From: Oryzicola mucosus
GTDB taxonomy: Bacteria; Pseudomonadota; Alphaproteobacteria; Rhizobiales; Rhizobiaceae
Assembly (NCBI RefSeq): GCF_014534685.1
Contig: NZ_JACVVX010000003.1
Span: 592,327 to 656,326 of the forward strand
DNA length: 64,000 nucleotides
Direction of reading: 5' to 3'
Shown here: in pieces, positions 29,946 to 39,082 of the stretch
Numbering within the stretch: position 1 is the stretch's first letter
Layout of the letters: every line of letters begins with the position of its first letter
The notes under the pieces: generated by a model
The model's database searches: none
The model's input: the letters and a program-made list of their open reading frames with translations, nothing else
What the model was told of the DNA's origin: nothing
Program-made: the position numbers and the translations under genes

Positions 29946-30926
29946 TCACTGCGCGTCTTTGACCCCGGAACTGTCAATTAGCCCCAGAACAATCGCGGCA
30001 TCGGTGTTGAGATAGGCAAGGAAATCCGCGCTGTTCTTGTAGAACAGTTCTACGCCCTGCTTCTGCAACCGATCCTGCACTTCGGGCGTAGCCATGGCTT
30101 GCTTCACGGCCTCGTCGAGCTTGGCCACGACTTCAGCCGGAGTGCCGGCAGGGGCCGCGACACCATACCAGGTGCCCATCTCGTAGTCCTGGAAACCCAA
30201 CTCGCCCATTGTCGCGACATCAGGTAGCTGAGTGCCTCGTTTGGTCGCTGCTACCGCCAAGGGAACCAGATCCCCACTTTGGATATGCGGCATGAGTGCG
30301 GGCAGGTTCAGGAACCCCGTGTCCACATTGCCGGCAAGAAGATCCACGGTCGCCGGCGCCACGCCCGGATAGGGAATATGGAGCATCTGCGCGCCGATTT
30401 CGTTGGCAAACATCAGTCCGGTCAGATGCGGAAGACTTCCGCCACCCACTGACGCATAAGCCACGGTGTCAGGCGCTTCCTTTGCCCGATCCACCAATTG
30501 TTGGGCAGAGGTTATCCCCGACTGCTTCGACACCACCAGCAGGTTTGGCACATTGGCCACCATGGACACAAATTCGAAGTCCTTCATGCCGTCATATCCG
30601 GCATCCGGGTTGAGCGCCGGGGTGATGACGAAGGTCGGCGACCCGGCCAAGAGCAACGTGTAGCCGTCCGGGGCTGCACCCGCGACGTAGGTTGCAGCAA
30701 TGGCAGTCGCCGCGCCTGTGCGGTTCTCCACCACGACCGGCTGCCCCAGCGCACGGCCCATATATTCTCCGATAGTCCGTGCGATCAGGTCGGCCGAGCC
30801 GCCTGCGGAATAAGGGTTGATCAAACTAATGGGTCGGCTCGGATAATCCTGCGCCGAGGCGGCAACCGGCGCTGCGACAGCAATGGCAAAGGCAAAGGCA
30901 AGTCCCAATTGGATAATGTTTTTCAT
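29946..30926 (-). CDS. tctC: Tripartite tricarboxylate transporter substrate-binding protein TctC
   Basis: This is a 326-residue periplasmic binding protein of the Bug/TctC family. A signal peptide is clear (KNIIQLGLAFAFAIAVAAPVAASAQ). The mature start DYPSRPISLINPYSAGGSADLIAR contains the ligand-contact loop of Bug proteins. The ATG at 30926 follows GGGAGGA; an open frame upstream is ignored. It captures an organic acid for TctAB. It is divergent from the enoyl-CoA hydratase gene. Confidence 0.95.
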   Translation of the reverse strand: MKNIIQLGLAFAFAIAVAAPVAASAQDYPSRPISLINPYSAGGSADLIARTIGEYMGRALGQPVVVENRTGAATAIAATYVAGAAPDGYTLLLAGSPTFVITPALNPDAGYDGMKDFEFVSMVANVPNLLVVSKQSGITSAQQLVDRAKEAPDTVAYASVGGGSLPHLTGLMFANEIGAQMLHIPYPGVAPATVDLLAGNVDTGFLNLPALMPHIQSGDLVPLAVAATKRGTQLPDVATMGELGFQDYEMGTWYGVAAPAGTPAEVVAKLDEAVKQAMATPEVQDRLQKQGVELFYKNSADFLAYLNTDAAIVLGLIDSSGVKDAQ

Positions 30927-31360
30927 GCTTCCTCCCTCGGATCCATTTTGATCCATTAAATGCCTAATAGACCAGTTTAATGACCTTTTCAACTGGCCTC
31001 GTTGAGTTCACTGAGGATGGGCGTGAGAATCTCGCTGTCTTCGATGTCGCGCCGATCGCTGATTTGTGCCACTTCGCCATAACCATGAGGGACTTCGTCA
31101 GATTCTCGATCGCCTCAAGAAGCGCCGGTCACATGTCCCGCAGCCTTGGATTGAGCGGGGGAAACAATCGTGAAGATTGCAATCGGCCCAGCCGCCCAAC
31201 TGTGAACCGTTCCGATTGGTAAGGCTTGCGACATTGCCCACCCCAGCCTAAAACGCGATCTATTGACCTTTACAGGTGAGCCTCTCATTACAAGGGTTGT
31301 CAATACCAATATGATCAATTAGCTAGCTTTATAGTTTTTAGGTATATGGAGGAGCTGTAA
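30927..31360. promoter_or_regulatory. Divergent promoter region with candidate GntR sites
   Basis: This 434-base stretch separates tctC from the enoyl-CoA hydratase gene. TAGACCAGT at 30968-30976 equals the half site of the HutC-type GntR operator (ACTGGTCTAGACCAGT). TCAATTAGCTAG at 31315-31326 recurs at 38239-38250 before the glutathione transferase gene. Between them (about 31010-31220) short open frames exist but none is convincing. Confidence 0.45.
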
Positions 31361-32122
31361 ATGCCTTTGGTAGTTGAACGATCGGGCAAGGTTGCCAAAA
31401 TCATCCTCGATCGCGCGCCGGTTAATGCTCTGACCATAGAGTTATATGCCGAAATCGCGGACACCTTTACGAGCCTTTCCGCCGACCCTGACGTCAGCTG
31501 CGTCATTTTCACAGGCGCCGGCAACAGGGCCTTTTGCGCCGGGCTCGATCTCAACGAGTTCATCACAGCCACGGTGGATCAGGACCCGGGTCGCGCCCAG
31601 GTTGTACGCAGGACCTTCGCGGCCGTCCGCCACGCTGCCATGCCGGTAATAGCTGCCGTCAATGGCCCGGCGCTAGGAGCAGGCTGCGTGCTGGCTTCGG
31701 TGTGCGACATTCGCCTCGCAACCCCGGAGGCCCGGTTTGGCCTACCTGAAGTTAATGTGGGTCGCTGCGGTGGCACGGCGCATATGGGGCGGCACCTTCC
31801 TCAAGGGATTTTGCGCCAGATGGTCTTCACGGGCGCTCCGATCAGCGCGGAGGAGGCCTATCGCCTCGGCTTCGTCAACGCTATCCATCCTGCCGATGCG
31901 TTGCAGGCCGAGGCCGAAGCAATGGCCCAGAGCATCGCTGGCAAAGCACCCCTTGGACTACGATTGGGCAAGGAATCCATGAACCGCGCTGAATTCATGT
32001 CGGTAGACGAAGGATATGAACTCGAACAATCCTATAGTACGCGCCTTATGACCACTGCGGACGCCCGCGAAGCAGCCCGCGCCGTTGTCGAAAAACGTCC
32101 GGCGGTGTTCGTTGGTCGTTAG
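31361..32122 (+). CDS. Enoyl-CoA hydratase/isomerase family protein
   Basis: This is a 253-residue crotonase-fold enzyme. Oxyanion-hole segments are NRAFCAGLDLNEF and NGPALGAGCVLASVCDIRLA. A strong GGAGGAG lies six bases upstream of the ATG. It shares a divergent control region with tctC and is followed by the GntR gene. Together with the CoA transferase of the island it implies that a carboxylate is activated to a CoA ester and then hydrated. The closest natural reaction could be hydration of an unsaturated dicarboxylyl-CoA; this is inference. Confidence 0.92.
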   Translation: MPLVVERSGKVAKIILDRAPVNALTIELYAEIADTFTSLSADPDVSCVIFTGAGNRAFCAGLDLNEFITATVDQDPGRAQVVRRTFAAVRHAAMPVIAAVNGPALGAGCVLASVCDIRLATPEARFGLPEVNVGRCGGTAHMGRHLPQGILRQMVFTGAPISAEEAYRLGFVNAIHPADALQAEAEAMAQSIAGKAPLGLRLGKESMNRAEFMSVDEGYELEQSYSTRLMTTADAREAARAVVEKRPAVFVGR

Positions 32123-32210
32123 CACGACACGCACTATCGTTTCGGATATGCATCAATTCGACCGCAGCGATACTACGAAATGACCTTCACCTCGAACGCC
32201 AGGCGAGCCG

Positions 32211-32939
32211 ATGAGCAGCGTTGATCTCAACAGAAGCAGTGTTTCTCGATATATCCAGTTGGCGACGCTGTTTCGGCAGCGGATCGACTCCGGCCACTGG
32301 AAGATCGGCTCGCAAATCCCCACCGTGGAAGAGCTTTCGGCCGAATATGGTGTCGCACGGGCGACGATCCGCCAGTCACTGGACCAACTGGAACGGGACG
32401 GATTGATCGAACGGTTTCGCGCCAAGGGCACCTTCGTTCGCTCCCGTTCGCAGCCAGAGCTATGGTGCACGGTGGGGACGGACTGGTCTGGACTTCTGCA
32501 ACCGACTGCTGATGCGCAAATTGAGGTGCTCAAGGATGAGCCCAATATAGAGGTCGGCGAGGTCCCGTATCTCATCGGAACGCTGGCCCCGTGCTACCGG
32601 CGGCTGCAGCGCCGTCACTGGCGTGACAAGACGGCGTTTCTACTGACGGAGGTCTATATTGATGAACGCCTCCGGGAGTTCGTAACCGATGAGGACGTTC
32701 GCACCAAAACCGCGCTACGGCTGGTTCACGACATTCCCGGCGTGCAGGTGGCCGATGCTCAGCAAACGCTGGTGATCGGTACAGCGGATGTCGAGACGGC
32801 AGCCGCGCTCAACATGCCGCTCAACGCTCCAGTCGCCCACGTCTACCGTCGCGTCGTCGATACCGACGGCTTTGCGATCCTTATAGCCAAGGGCATTTAC
32901 CAGGGCCATCTGGTGCGTTTCGACATCAAGCTGCGCTAA
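32211..32939 (+). CDS. GntR family regulator, HutC/UTRA type
   Basis: This 242-residue regulator has an N-terminal winged helix (IGSQIPTVEELSAEYGVARATIRQ) and a C-terminal UTRA ligand domain ending HLVRFDIKLR. HutC-type members bind small organic acids or sugars and release DNA. It lies 88 bases after the hydratase gene on the same strand and faces the large hydro-lyase subunit gene with only five bases between the stops. It is the only regulator gene in the island, so it probably controls both minus-strand operons and its own. Confidence 0.93.
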   Translation: MSSVDLNRSSVSRYIQLATLFRQRIDSGHWKIGSQIPTVEELSAEYGVARATIRQSLDQLERDGLIERFRAKGTFVRSRSQPELWCTVGTDWSGLLQPTADAQIEVLKDEPNIEVGEVPYLIGTLAPCYRRLQRRHWRDKTAFLLTEVYIDERLREFVTDEDVRTKTALRLVHDIPGVQVADAQQTLVIGTADVETAAALNMPLNAPVAHVYRRVVDTDGFAILIAKGIYQGHLVRFDIKLR

Positions 32940-32944
32940 AGACC

Positions 32945-34207
32945 TCAGCCCAGAACTTCACGCGGATCTGCTACTTGACCCGCAACTGCTGCTGCCGCAA
33001 CGACATAGGGGCTGGCGAGGTAGGAACGCGACTCGCGGCTCCCGTTGCGGCCGTGATAGTTCATCTGGTGGGTCGATAGTTGCACTTCCCCCGGGTTGAG
33101 GAAGCCCTCATAGCCCCAGCAGGTGCTGCAGCCAGGGGATAGCACCGTTGCCCCTGCCGTCATGAAGATTTCCATCAGACCCTCCCCGGCGGCCTGAGCA
33201 TAAACCTCGCGACTACCCGGCGTGATGTAGAAGGTCACGTGAGGGGAAATGACGCGTCCCTTGAGAATTTCAGCAACCGCCCGCATATCCTCCAACCGGC
33301 TATTGGCGCAGGAACCGACCGCCGCCTGATCGATCTTCAAACCCCGGAAAGCGCTCACAGGAACGGCATTGTGGAGCTCCGGCGGCGGTGTAATCATGGG
33401 CCCGAGCGCAGACAGATCATAGCGGTGCTCAAAGTCGTAATGCGCGCCAGGATCACTGGCGAGTGGAATGATGCTGGTATCGCCAGCGCGCGATTGTACG
33501 TAGGCGAGGGCCAGCGCATCAACCGGCATCAAAGCGCTGTCCGCACCAGCATGATAGGAGCAGGCGAGTAGGCTCTGGCGTTCGTCAAGGCTCATCCCTG
33601 CAATCGCCGGGCCGGCATACTCGATGCATGCCTGGCTCAGCGTGTCGGTCTGCGCGAAATCACGAATGATGCACTGCGCAAGATCCCGCGCCATGACGCC
33701 ACGCGAAAAGCTCCCATCGAGCGTGAAGCGTACCGAACGGGGCACCATGACCCAGTTCTCATCCGTCAACTGCGATACCACGACCTCAGACGACATCGCG
33801 ATATTAAGCGCGCCGACGACGCCGACAGTTGCAATGTTGGGTTCGTCCGAAAAGACCAGATCGCCCGGCTTGGCCAATCCCCTTTCCGTCATCACGAGGT
33901 GCCTAAGGCCCGAGCCAGGCCCGAAGAAATGTGCGCCCTGCTCTCGCGCATAGTCCTGCATCTCGCGATGCGCCTTGTAGTAGGGCGTGCCCATGCCCGC
34001 CGAAGTCGTGTGGTCTACGACCATCACAACCTTTTCAGGTCGCTTGAGACGCGTGGTGCCGGCCCGTTCCATGATGGCCTTGCGCGGACCCCAGGAAATT
34101 TCCTGGCACACAGTGTAAGCAGGGGAAACGGTCACGTACTCACCGGCAGCGACACTGTCCCGCCCGGCCGCTCGTGCGACGATTTTTTCGGCCATGGTCA
34201 GTTGCAT
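32945..34207 (-). CDS. Aconitase/isopropylmalate dehydratase-type large subunit
   Basis: This is a 420-residue LeuC/DmdA-like large subunit carrying a 4Fe-4S cluster. The cluster cysteines are visible as GSCANSRLEDMR and SPGCSTCWGYEG. Substrate-contact residues are in NYHGRNGSRESRSYLASPYVVAA, where leucine-biosynthesis LeuC has a related GRQG segment. Length matches the LeuC2/HACN group rather than aconitase. It would hydrate or isomerise an unsaturated di- or tricarboxylate together with the small subunit encoded beside tctC. Candidates are citraconate, dimethylmaleate or similar acids. Confidence 0.92.
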   Translation of the reverse strand: MQLTMAEKIVARAAGRDSVAAGEYVTVSPAYTVCQEISWGPRKAIMERAGTTRLKRPEKVVMVVDHTTSAGMGTPYYKAHREMQDYAREQGAHFFGPGSGLRHLVMTERGLAKPGDLVFSDEPNIATVGVVGALNIAMSSEVVVSQLTDENWVMVPRSVRFTLDGSFSRGVMARDLAQCIIRDFAQTDTLSQACIEYAGPAIAGMSLDERQSLLACSYHAGADSALMPVDALALAYVQSRAGDTSIIPLASDPGAHYDFEHRYDLSALGPMITPPPELHNAVPVSAFRGLKIDQAAVGSCANSRLEDMRAVAEILKGRVISPHVTFYITPGSREVYAQAAGEGLMEIFMTAGATVLSPGCSTCWGYEGFLNPGEVQLSTHQMNYHGRNGSRESRSYLASPYVVAAAAVAGQVADPREVLG

Positions 34208-34242
34208 GTAAGTCCTCCAGCCCCGTTTCTACGGCTTTGATA

Positions 34243-34854
34243 TCACTGGCTTTGGCGCTGCTGCGCCAAGCGTTCAAGAATGGCGGCGCGCTTCGAATGG
34301 GCCGCATCGTCCAGATTTCGGTAAAGGCTATTGCCGCGAGCATCGATAGCGACGGTAAGCGGACCCAGCGCCTCGACCTCAAGCTCCACCAGCCGGTAAT
34401 GGGAGATCAAATCGTCCCAGGCGACTTGCCTGATGTGGCGGATGGCAGCCGAGATGATGGGAGCACCGCCACCCAGAAAGGACAGGTAGACGCCACCAAC
34501 GTCCTGAAGTGCCAAGGTGCATTCGTCGTCCAGTCCGCCCTTGCCGCCGACGCAGCGAAGACCGAAATGGCGGATGATACGGGGCATCAGCGAATTGAAG
34601 CGCGTGCTGGTCGTGGGATTCATGTAAAGGATTTCGAAGCCATCCGCCGTTTCCCGGCTGTAGCTGCCAAGGTGGAAGAAGGCCGCGTCCTCGAGAGCTA
34701 TTGGCGTCGGCCGTCCGTCCTCGATATGCTCGATGATGCGGTGATGGGTTGGAATTCCCGCCGTCACCACGATGGGTCCGCTGACCGTTACCATCTCGCC
34801 CAATTCCAGTTCGGCGACGGCTTGGCGAGTAGCGGGCAAAACAATGTTGCGCAT
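34243..34854 (-). CDS. Class I fumarase/L-tartrate dehydratase-type beta subunit
   Basis: This 203-residue protein is the C-terminal-domain partner of class I hydro-lyases (FumA C-terminal half, TtdB). Typical blocks are GPIVVTAGIPTHHRI, NPTTSTRFNSLMP, GGKGGLDDE and LGPLTVAIDARGNSLY. It starts one base after the alpha-subunit stop. With that subunit it should add water across a double bond of fumarate, mesaconate or a relative, or dehydrate tartrate. The exact substrate is not readable from the sequence. Confidence 0.92.
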   Translation of the reverse strand: MRNIVLPATRQAVAELELGEMVTVSGPIVVTAGIPTHHRIIEHIEDGRPTPIALEDAAFFHLGSYSRETADGFEILYMNPTTSTRFNSLMPRIIRHFGLRCVGGKGGLDDECTLALQDVGGVYLSFLGGGAPIISAAIRHIRQVAWDDLISHYRLVELEVEALGPLTVAIDARGNSLYRNLDDAAHSKRAAILERLAQQRQSQ

Positions 34855-34855
34855 G

Positions 34856-35725
34856 CTACTCCACCCGCTCTATCCGGCCATCACCATGAATGCGGGCAAT
34901 GGATCGCCGGTTGATCCAACAGTTGAACGCCACGGCGACCGGCGTGAAACCATGGCCCGCGGCGTAGTTCACGTGCACGCCCAGCACGGTTGTGTCTCCG
35001 CCGGTCCCCATCGGCCCATAGCCCAGAGCATTGACCGCTTGGTAAAGCCGCTGCTCCATATCGGCAACGATCTTTTCGGGGTGCGCCTGGCCGATCTGGC
35101 GCAACGTGGCCTCCTTGGCCATCTTGGCGCAGTAGTCGAACGTGCCGCCAATCCCCACCCCCATGACGACGGGCGGACAATGTTGCGAGCCGGCCTTGAT
35201 GGCAACGTCAAGGATGTAGGTCTCGATGGTCTCAAGCGTGGGAAAAGTAAAGAGCTCCATTGCCGCCCAGCGGCCCGATCCCAGCGCCTTGGGTGAACAG
35301 ATGATCTCGATATAGTCGGCGTCTTCGATCAGGTCGAAGGTGACAATAGGCATATCCTTGCCGTGGTAACCGCGTTCCAGCGTCAGCGGATTGGTCACGT
35401 GCTTGAGCAGTGGTGGGTCGATCGTTTGCACCAGCTCGTCAAATCCCGCGCGTAGAGCCGATTTTATGTTGGCATTCCAGTCGGCCTTTGTCCCAATCCG
35501 CACGAAAAATACAGGGATGCCTGCATCGGAACAGACATAGCGATCCGCTGTCTCCGCGGCGCTGGCACTATGGAGCATCATGTTCAGCGTCTTTCGCGCG
35601 GTCTCATTGGACTCACTCTCACGAGCCTGAGCCAACGCGGCCTTTGTATCGTCAGGCACCCGGCGTAAGGCCCAAGAATACAGATTCATGGCGGCTTGGG
35701 TGATGTGCTGATCCTGGATCGTCAT
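34856..35725 (-). CDS. Class I fumarase/L-tartrate dehydratase-type alpha subunit
   Basis: This 289-residue subunit carries the oxygen-sensitive 4Fe-4S cluster. The three cluster cysteines are in DRYVCSDAGIPVF, EIICSPKALGSG and GSQHCPPVVMGVGIGG. The C-terminal GYGPMGTGGDTTVLGVHV segment is typical. Its start forms an ATGA overlap with the CMD gene. It pairs with the beta subunit encoded next. Having both this pair and the aconitase-type pair suggests two successive hydration steps in one pathway. Confidence 0.93.
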   Translation of the reverse strand: MTIQDQHITQAAMNLYSWALRRVPDDTKAALAQARESESNETARKTLNMMLHSASAAETADRYVCSDAGIPVFFVRIGTKADWNANIKSALRAGFDELVQTIDPPLLKHVTNPLTLERGYHGKDMPIVTFDLIEDADYIEIICSPKALGSGRWAAMELFTFPTLETIETYILDVAIKAGSQHCPPVVMGVGIGGTFDYCAKMAKEATLRQIGQAHPEKIVADMEQRLYQAVNALGYGPMGTGGDTTVLGVHVNYAAGHGFTPVAVAFNCWINRRSIARIHGDGRIERVE

Positions 35726-36351
35726 GCCGTCAACTCACTTTCAGCCAGTTCTGTGCGGACCGGCCCCAAGGGGTGAATGCCGGGAGCGTCCTCCGGGGGA
35801 ACAGGCACCAGATGAACGTTCACCATCATGGCAACCATGCTGTAATAGCCGACAATGGCCGTTAATTCGACCACGCCACGGTCGCCCCAGCGCGATCGGA
35901 TGGCCGCATAGGCATCGTCCGGAACTTGGCCGTGACGTAGCAGCAAGCGGGTAAATTCGTAGACTTCGCGGTCTTCCAAGCGCGCGAAACAAACCAACTT
36001 GGCGGCCTCGATTGCGGCGATTACGTCGGCCGATACGCCTGCCTTTTCGGCGGCATTCCTATGCACCGCCCACTCGACATCGCTGTTCCAATGGCGCCCG
36101 CAAGCCAGAATTGCAAGCTCCTTAAGCTCCTCCGGCAGCACCATGCGATAGCGCACCAACTCACCGAATTTCTGCCAGCGATCCGCCAATTCAGGACTAT
36201 GGACGACCGCCCGCATCGGCCCGACCATACGGCCGCGCGGTCCCTTGACCATTGCACGATGGATGGCCAGTTGCTCGGGCGTCATCTGCGCCGGCTCCGG
36301 CAGGGGAATGCGGGCAGTGGCCGTGACGGGAAACCCGTAGTCGTGCGTCAT
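35722..36351 (-). CDS. Carboxymuconolactone decarboxylase (CMD) family protein
   Basis: This 209-residue member of the CMD/AhpD fold is longer than PcaC. The core block is ELKELAILACGRHWNSDVEWAVHRNAAEKAGV, where PcaC has HRxHH-type residues and AhpD has CxxC; only one Cys is present. Its role is therefore not peroxidase-like. The ATG at 36351 lies four bases after the CoA-transferase stop. It overlaps the fumarase-type alpha gene by ATGA, so it is tightly coupled to the island. A decarboxylase or lactone-handling function is possible. Confidence 0.88.
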   Translation of the reverse strand: MTHDYGFPVTATARIPLPEPAQMTPEQLAIHRAMVKGPRGRMVGPMRAVVHSPELADRWQKFGELVRYRMVLPEELKELAILACGRHWNSDVEWAVHRNAAEKAGVSADVIAAIEAAKLVCFARLEDREVYEFTRLLLRHGQVPDDAYAAIRSRWGDRGVVELTAIVGYYSMVAMMVNVHLVPVPPEDAPGIHPLGPVRTELAESELTA

Positions 36352-36355
36352 GGCA

Positions 36356-37531
36356 TCAACCCTTGATCTCGGACAGCACTTCTGCCGTATGCTCGCCGAG
36401 CCTGGGCGGCGCCCGGTCGAATTCGAGCGGATGATTGGCAAATTTCATGGGGCTGAGCACCTGCGGAATTTTTCGTCCCGCCGTGTCGGTAATGGTCGCC
36501 AGCATGCCGCGATGGATGACCTGTTCTTCGCGGAATACGCGCGCCACATCGTTGATCGGACCGCAGGGAATGCCATGTTCGCCGAAAACAGCGATCCACT
36601 CGTCCACATCGCGGGCCAACAATGCGTCCGAGATCAGCGGATGAAGCGTGTCGAGATTATCGACGCGCGCCGCATTCTTAGTATAGCGGAGGTCATCCGC
36701 AAGCTCAGCATGACCGATGGCCTGGGCAAAGCGCCGAAACTGCTCGTCATTGCCGACAGCCAGCACCAAATGGCCATCCCTGACCGCGAACACATCCTGC
36801 GGCTGGATATTGGGATGGCGATTGCCACGCCGCTTGGGAGACTTGTTCGAGACGAGATAGTTCATGGCCTGGTTAGCCAGCATGGCCACAGAGACGTCGA
36901 GCATAGCGACGTCAATGTGATCGCCCTCGCCCGTCCGGTCTCGCGCTACCAGCGCGCCGAGCACCGCGTTGGAAGCATACATGCCGGTCATCAGGTCGAC
37001 GATCGGCACACCGACCTTCTGCGGACCGCCATTACGCTCGTCGCTTTCGCCCGTCACGCTCATGAGCCCGCCCATGGCCTGGATCATGAAGTCATAGGCC
37101 ACCTGGCTGCTGCGTGGCCCGGAAAGGCCGAAGCCGGTTATCGAACAATAGATCAGTTTCGGGTTGAGTTGCCGCAGGTCCTCGTAAGACAACCCGTAGC
37201 GAGCGAGTGTGCCCACCTTGAAATTCTCGAGCAGGATGTCGGACCGAGTCGCTAGAGTGCGAACGGTTTCGACGTCTTCAGGGGAATTGAAGTCGATCTC
37301 AATGGAGCGCTTGCCGCGATTGGCGGAGAGATAATAGCCGGATTCACGGGATTTGGCCTCGGGCGCATCCTCAAGATAGGGCGGCCCCCAGCCCCTGGTG
37401 TCGTCGCCAACGCCCTTGCGCTCCACTTTGATTACATCCGCCCCCATATCGGCCAGCATCTGACCGGCCCAAGGGCCAGCGAGCACACGGCTGAGATCGA
37501 GAACGCGAATTCCGGCAAGGGGTTTGGTCAT
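36356..37531 (-). CDS. CaiB/BaiF (class III) CoA transferase
   Basis: This 391-residue family III CoA transferase moves CoA between acyl-CoA and a free carboxylate. The catalytic Asp is in the FMIQAMGGLMSVTGESDE/VGVPIVDLMTGMYA region. The N-terminus (KPLAGIRVLDLSRVLAGPWAGQMLADMGADVIKVE) is the family signature. The start forms an ATGA overlap with the glutathione transferase gene. In itaconate, mesaconate and citramalate breakdown an enzyme of this class activates the C5 acid. Which acid is used here is unknown. Confidence 0.94.
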   Translation of the reverse strand: MTKPLAGIRVLDLSRVLAGPWAGQMLADMGADVIKVERKGVGDDTRGWGPPYLEDAPEAKSRESGYYLSANRGKRSIEIDFNSPEDVETVRTLATRSDILLENFKVGTLARYGLSYEDLRQLNPKLIYCSITGFGLSGPRSSQVAYDFMIQAMGGLMSVTGESDERNGGPQKVGVPIVDLMTGMYASNAVLGALVARDRTGEGDHIDVAMLDVSVAMLANQAMNYLVSNKSPKRRGNRHPNIQPQDVFAVRDGHLVLAVGNDEQFRRFAQAIGHAELADDLRYTKNAARVDNLDTLHPLISDALLARDVDEWIAVFGEHGIPCGPINDVARVFREEQVIHRGMLATITDTAGRKIPQVLSPMKFANHPLEFDRAPPRLGEHTAEVLSEIKG

Positions 37532-38184
37532 GAGATTTTGGTGAAATCCAGAAAGGCGGTTGTGTCGGTGCCGCCTTGTGGACCATCGTCCTTAGCGACA
37601 GTGGCGACGATGGATGCTCGCTCGGCGAGGCCGGCGAACCAGCTCGCCATACGAGGAAATGCTTCGCGCCACCGACTGCCGCCAAAACGGAAATCGAGCT
37701 GCCCGATAGCGCAGACCAATGCAATATGTCCCAGGCCAAAGGGGACACGATCGAGCTCGGCCATTTCGGCATTGATAGCGGCGAAGCTGGCGCCAATTTT
37801 CGATCGATAGCTTTCCACCAGCCCAATGTGAGCAGCGTCGCGCTGCAGTTCGCCGCGCAGAAGCAGCAGGGTCTCGGTAAGCCCGTCGCCCAGCGCCTGC
37901 CAGCGCAGGTGCTTGAAACGCTCGTGACCGGGCATGAGCCGACCTCCGGCACGCGCATCAAGAAATTCACAGATGACTCTGGAATCAAACAAACAAGTAC
38001 CGTCGTCCAGCACCAAGGTGGGGATTTTACCCAAAGGATTGTCGATCAGGAGATCGGGACTAGGCGGACTGCCCGCAGCAACAACGGTCCGCACGCAATC
38101 CACATGGCCAATTTGGCCTGTCTCATGCAGAACGATCATCACCTTCCGGACAAAGGGCGACCTTGGTGACCAATGCAGTTTCAT
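37528..38184 (-). CDS. Glutathione S-transferase family protein
   Basis: This is a 218-residue protein with an N-terminal thioredoxin-like domain (MKLHWSPRSPFVRKVMIVL) and the glutathione-site segment NPLGKIPTLVLDDG plus DSRVICEFLD. A helical C-terminal domain follows. The ATG at 38184 is preferred because it begins the domain. In catabolic operons such enzymes act as isomerases or remove reactive intermediates. It is coupled to the CoA transferase gene by a four-base overlap. Confidence 0.9.
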   Translation of the reverse strand: MKLHWSPRSPFVRKVMIVLHETGQIGHVDCVRTVVAAGSPPSPDLLIDNPLGKIPTLVLDDGTCLFDSRVICEFLDARAGGRLMPGHERFKHLRWQALGDGLTETLLLLRGELQRDAAHIGLVESYRSKIGASFAAINAEMAELDRVPFGLGHIALVCAIGQLDFRFGGSRWREAFPRMASWFAGLAERASIVATVAKDDGPQGGTDTTAFLDFTKIS

Positions 38185-38238
38185 GACGACGATAGCCCTC
38201 CACGACAGCGGCAGGTCTAACCTCATCCTTCATAAAAG

Positions 38239-38257
38239 TCAATTAGCTAGTCTTTAG
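38239..38257. promoter_or_regulatory. Candidate GntR-type site before the GST-CoA transferase operon
   Basis: TCAATTAGCTAG at 38239-38250 is identical to a 12-mer in the tctC/hydratase control region. Read on the minus strand the stretch is CTAAAGACTAGC, which resembles CTAAAGCCTAGG at 39101-39112 just before the hydrolase gene. All three lie upstream of genes in the island. Confidence 0.4.
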
Positions 38258-39082
38258 GTCAAATGTCTGGAGAAAGTGGTCCAGCGCTGCGTTGAACTGT
38301 TCCGGTTGTTCGAGGTTGGGGATATGGCCCGCGTTCGCAATTTCCAGGAAGCGGCTGTCGTCAATCGTCTCTGCCAGCGCCCGCATGCTGACAGGCATGG
38401 CGCCGTCGTTAGCTCCTGCCAGCAACAGGACCGGTGCCGCCACGGCTCTGGCTTCAGCACTGAAGTCGTAGCCTTGCAAAGCCGTCGCGCAGGCACAATA
38501 ACCCTCAAGCCGCATCGCACTTGCAGTATCCCTCAAAGCATCCGCTCCACCTGAACTGACAAATTCCTTCGCAAACCAGCGTTGCACGGTGTCCTCGGCT
38601 ACTGCGGCCATACCGTTGGCCCGCGCGAAATCTATGCGGCCTTGCCAAGTCTGACGTCCACTAGGCTGCGTTGCAGCCTGCCCGTCCACCAGCACCATTC
38701 CTGCCAAACGGTCGGGAGCTTTCCCGGCGAGAGCCAAACCGGTCGGCACGCCCATCGAGAGTCCGACATAGACACATCGCTCGATCTCAAAGTCTTCGAG
38801 CAGCGCCAGCACATCGTCGGAGAGTTCGTCGAAACTCACGCTAGTAGGAGCATCCGAGCGGCCGTGCCCTCTTTGGTCATAGCGCAGAATGTTATACCGC
38901 CCCCCGAAATGGGCGACTTGGCGGTCCCAAATCGTGTGGTCGGTCATCAGGGAATTCGAGAAAACCAGCCAAGGAGCATCGACATTGGCGACATCCCGCC
39001 TTGAATAGACGGAGCAACCTGCGAAATCCAAACTCTGCTCAATTACTTCGATCCCTATCAAACCCTTTCGCTCACCCTCCAT
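38243..39082 (-). CDS. Alpha/beta hydrolase, enol-lactonase-like
   Basis: This 279-residue serine hydrolase resembles 3-oxoadipate enol-lactonase (PcaD). The nucleophile elbow is VGLSMGVPTGLA; the acid and His are in LAGANDGAMP and NAGHIPNLEQPEQF. YDQRGHGRSDAP is the typical PcaD-like oxyanion strand. It is the first gene of the large minus-strand operon and is followed by 58 bases carrying a candidate regulatory site. With the CMD gene it recalls the end of the beta-ketoadipate pathway, although no pcaIJF-like genes are present. Confidence 0.9.
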   Translation of the reverse strand: MEGERKGLIGIEVIEQSLDFAGCSVYSRRDVANVDAPWLVFSNSLMTDHTIWDRQVAHFGGRYNILRYDQRGHGRSDAPTSVSFDELSDDVLALLEDFEIERCVYVGLSMGVPTGLALAGKAPDRLAGMVLVDGQAATQPSGRQTWQGRIDFARANGMAAVAEDTVQRWFAKEFVSSGGADALRDTASAMRLEGYCACATALQGYDFSAEARAVAAPVLLLAGANDGAMPVSMRALAETIDDSRFLEIANAGHIPNLEQPEQFNAALDHFLQTFDLKTS

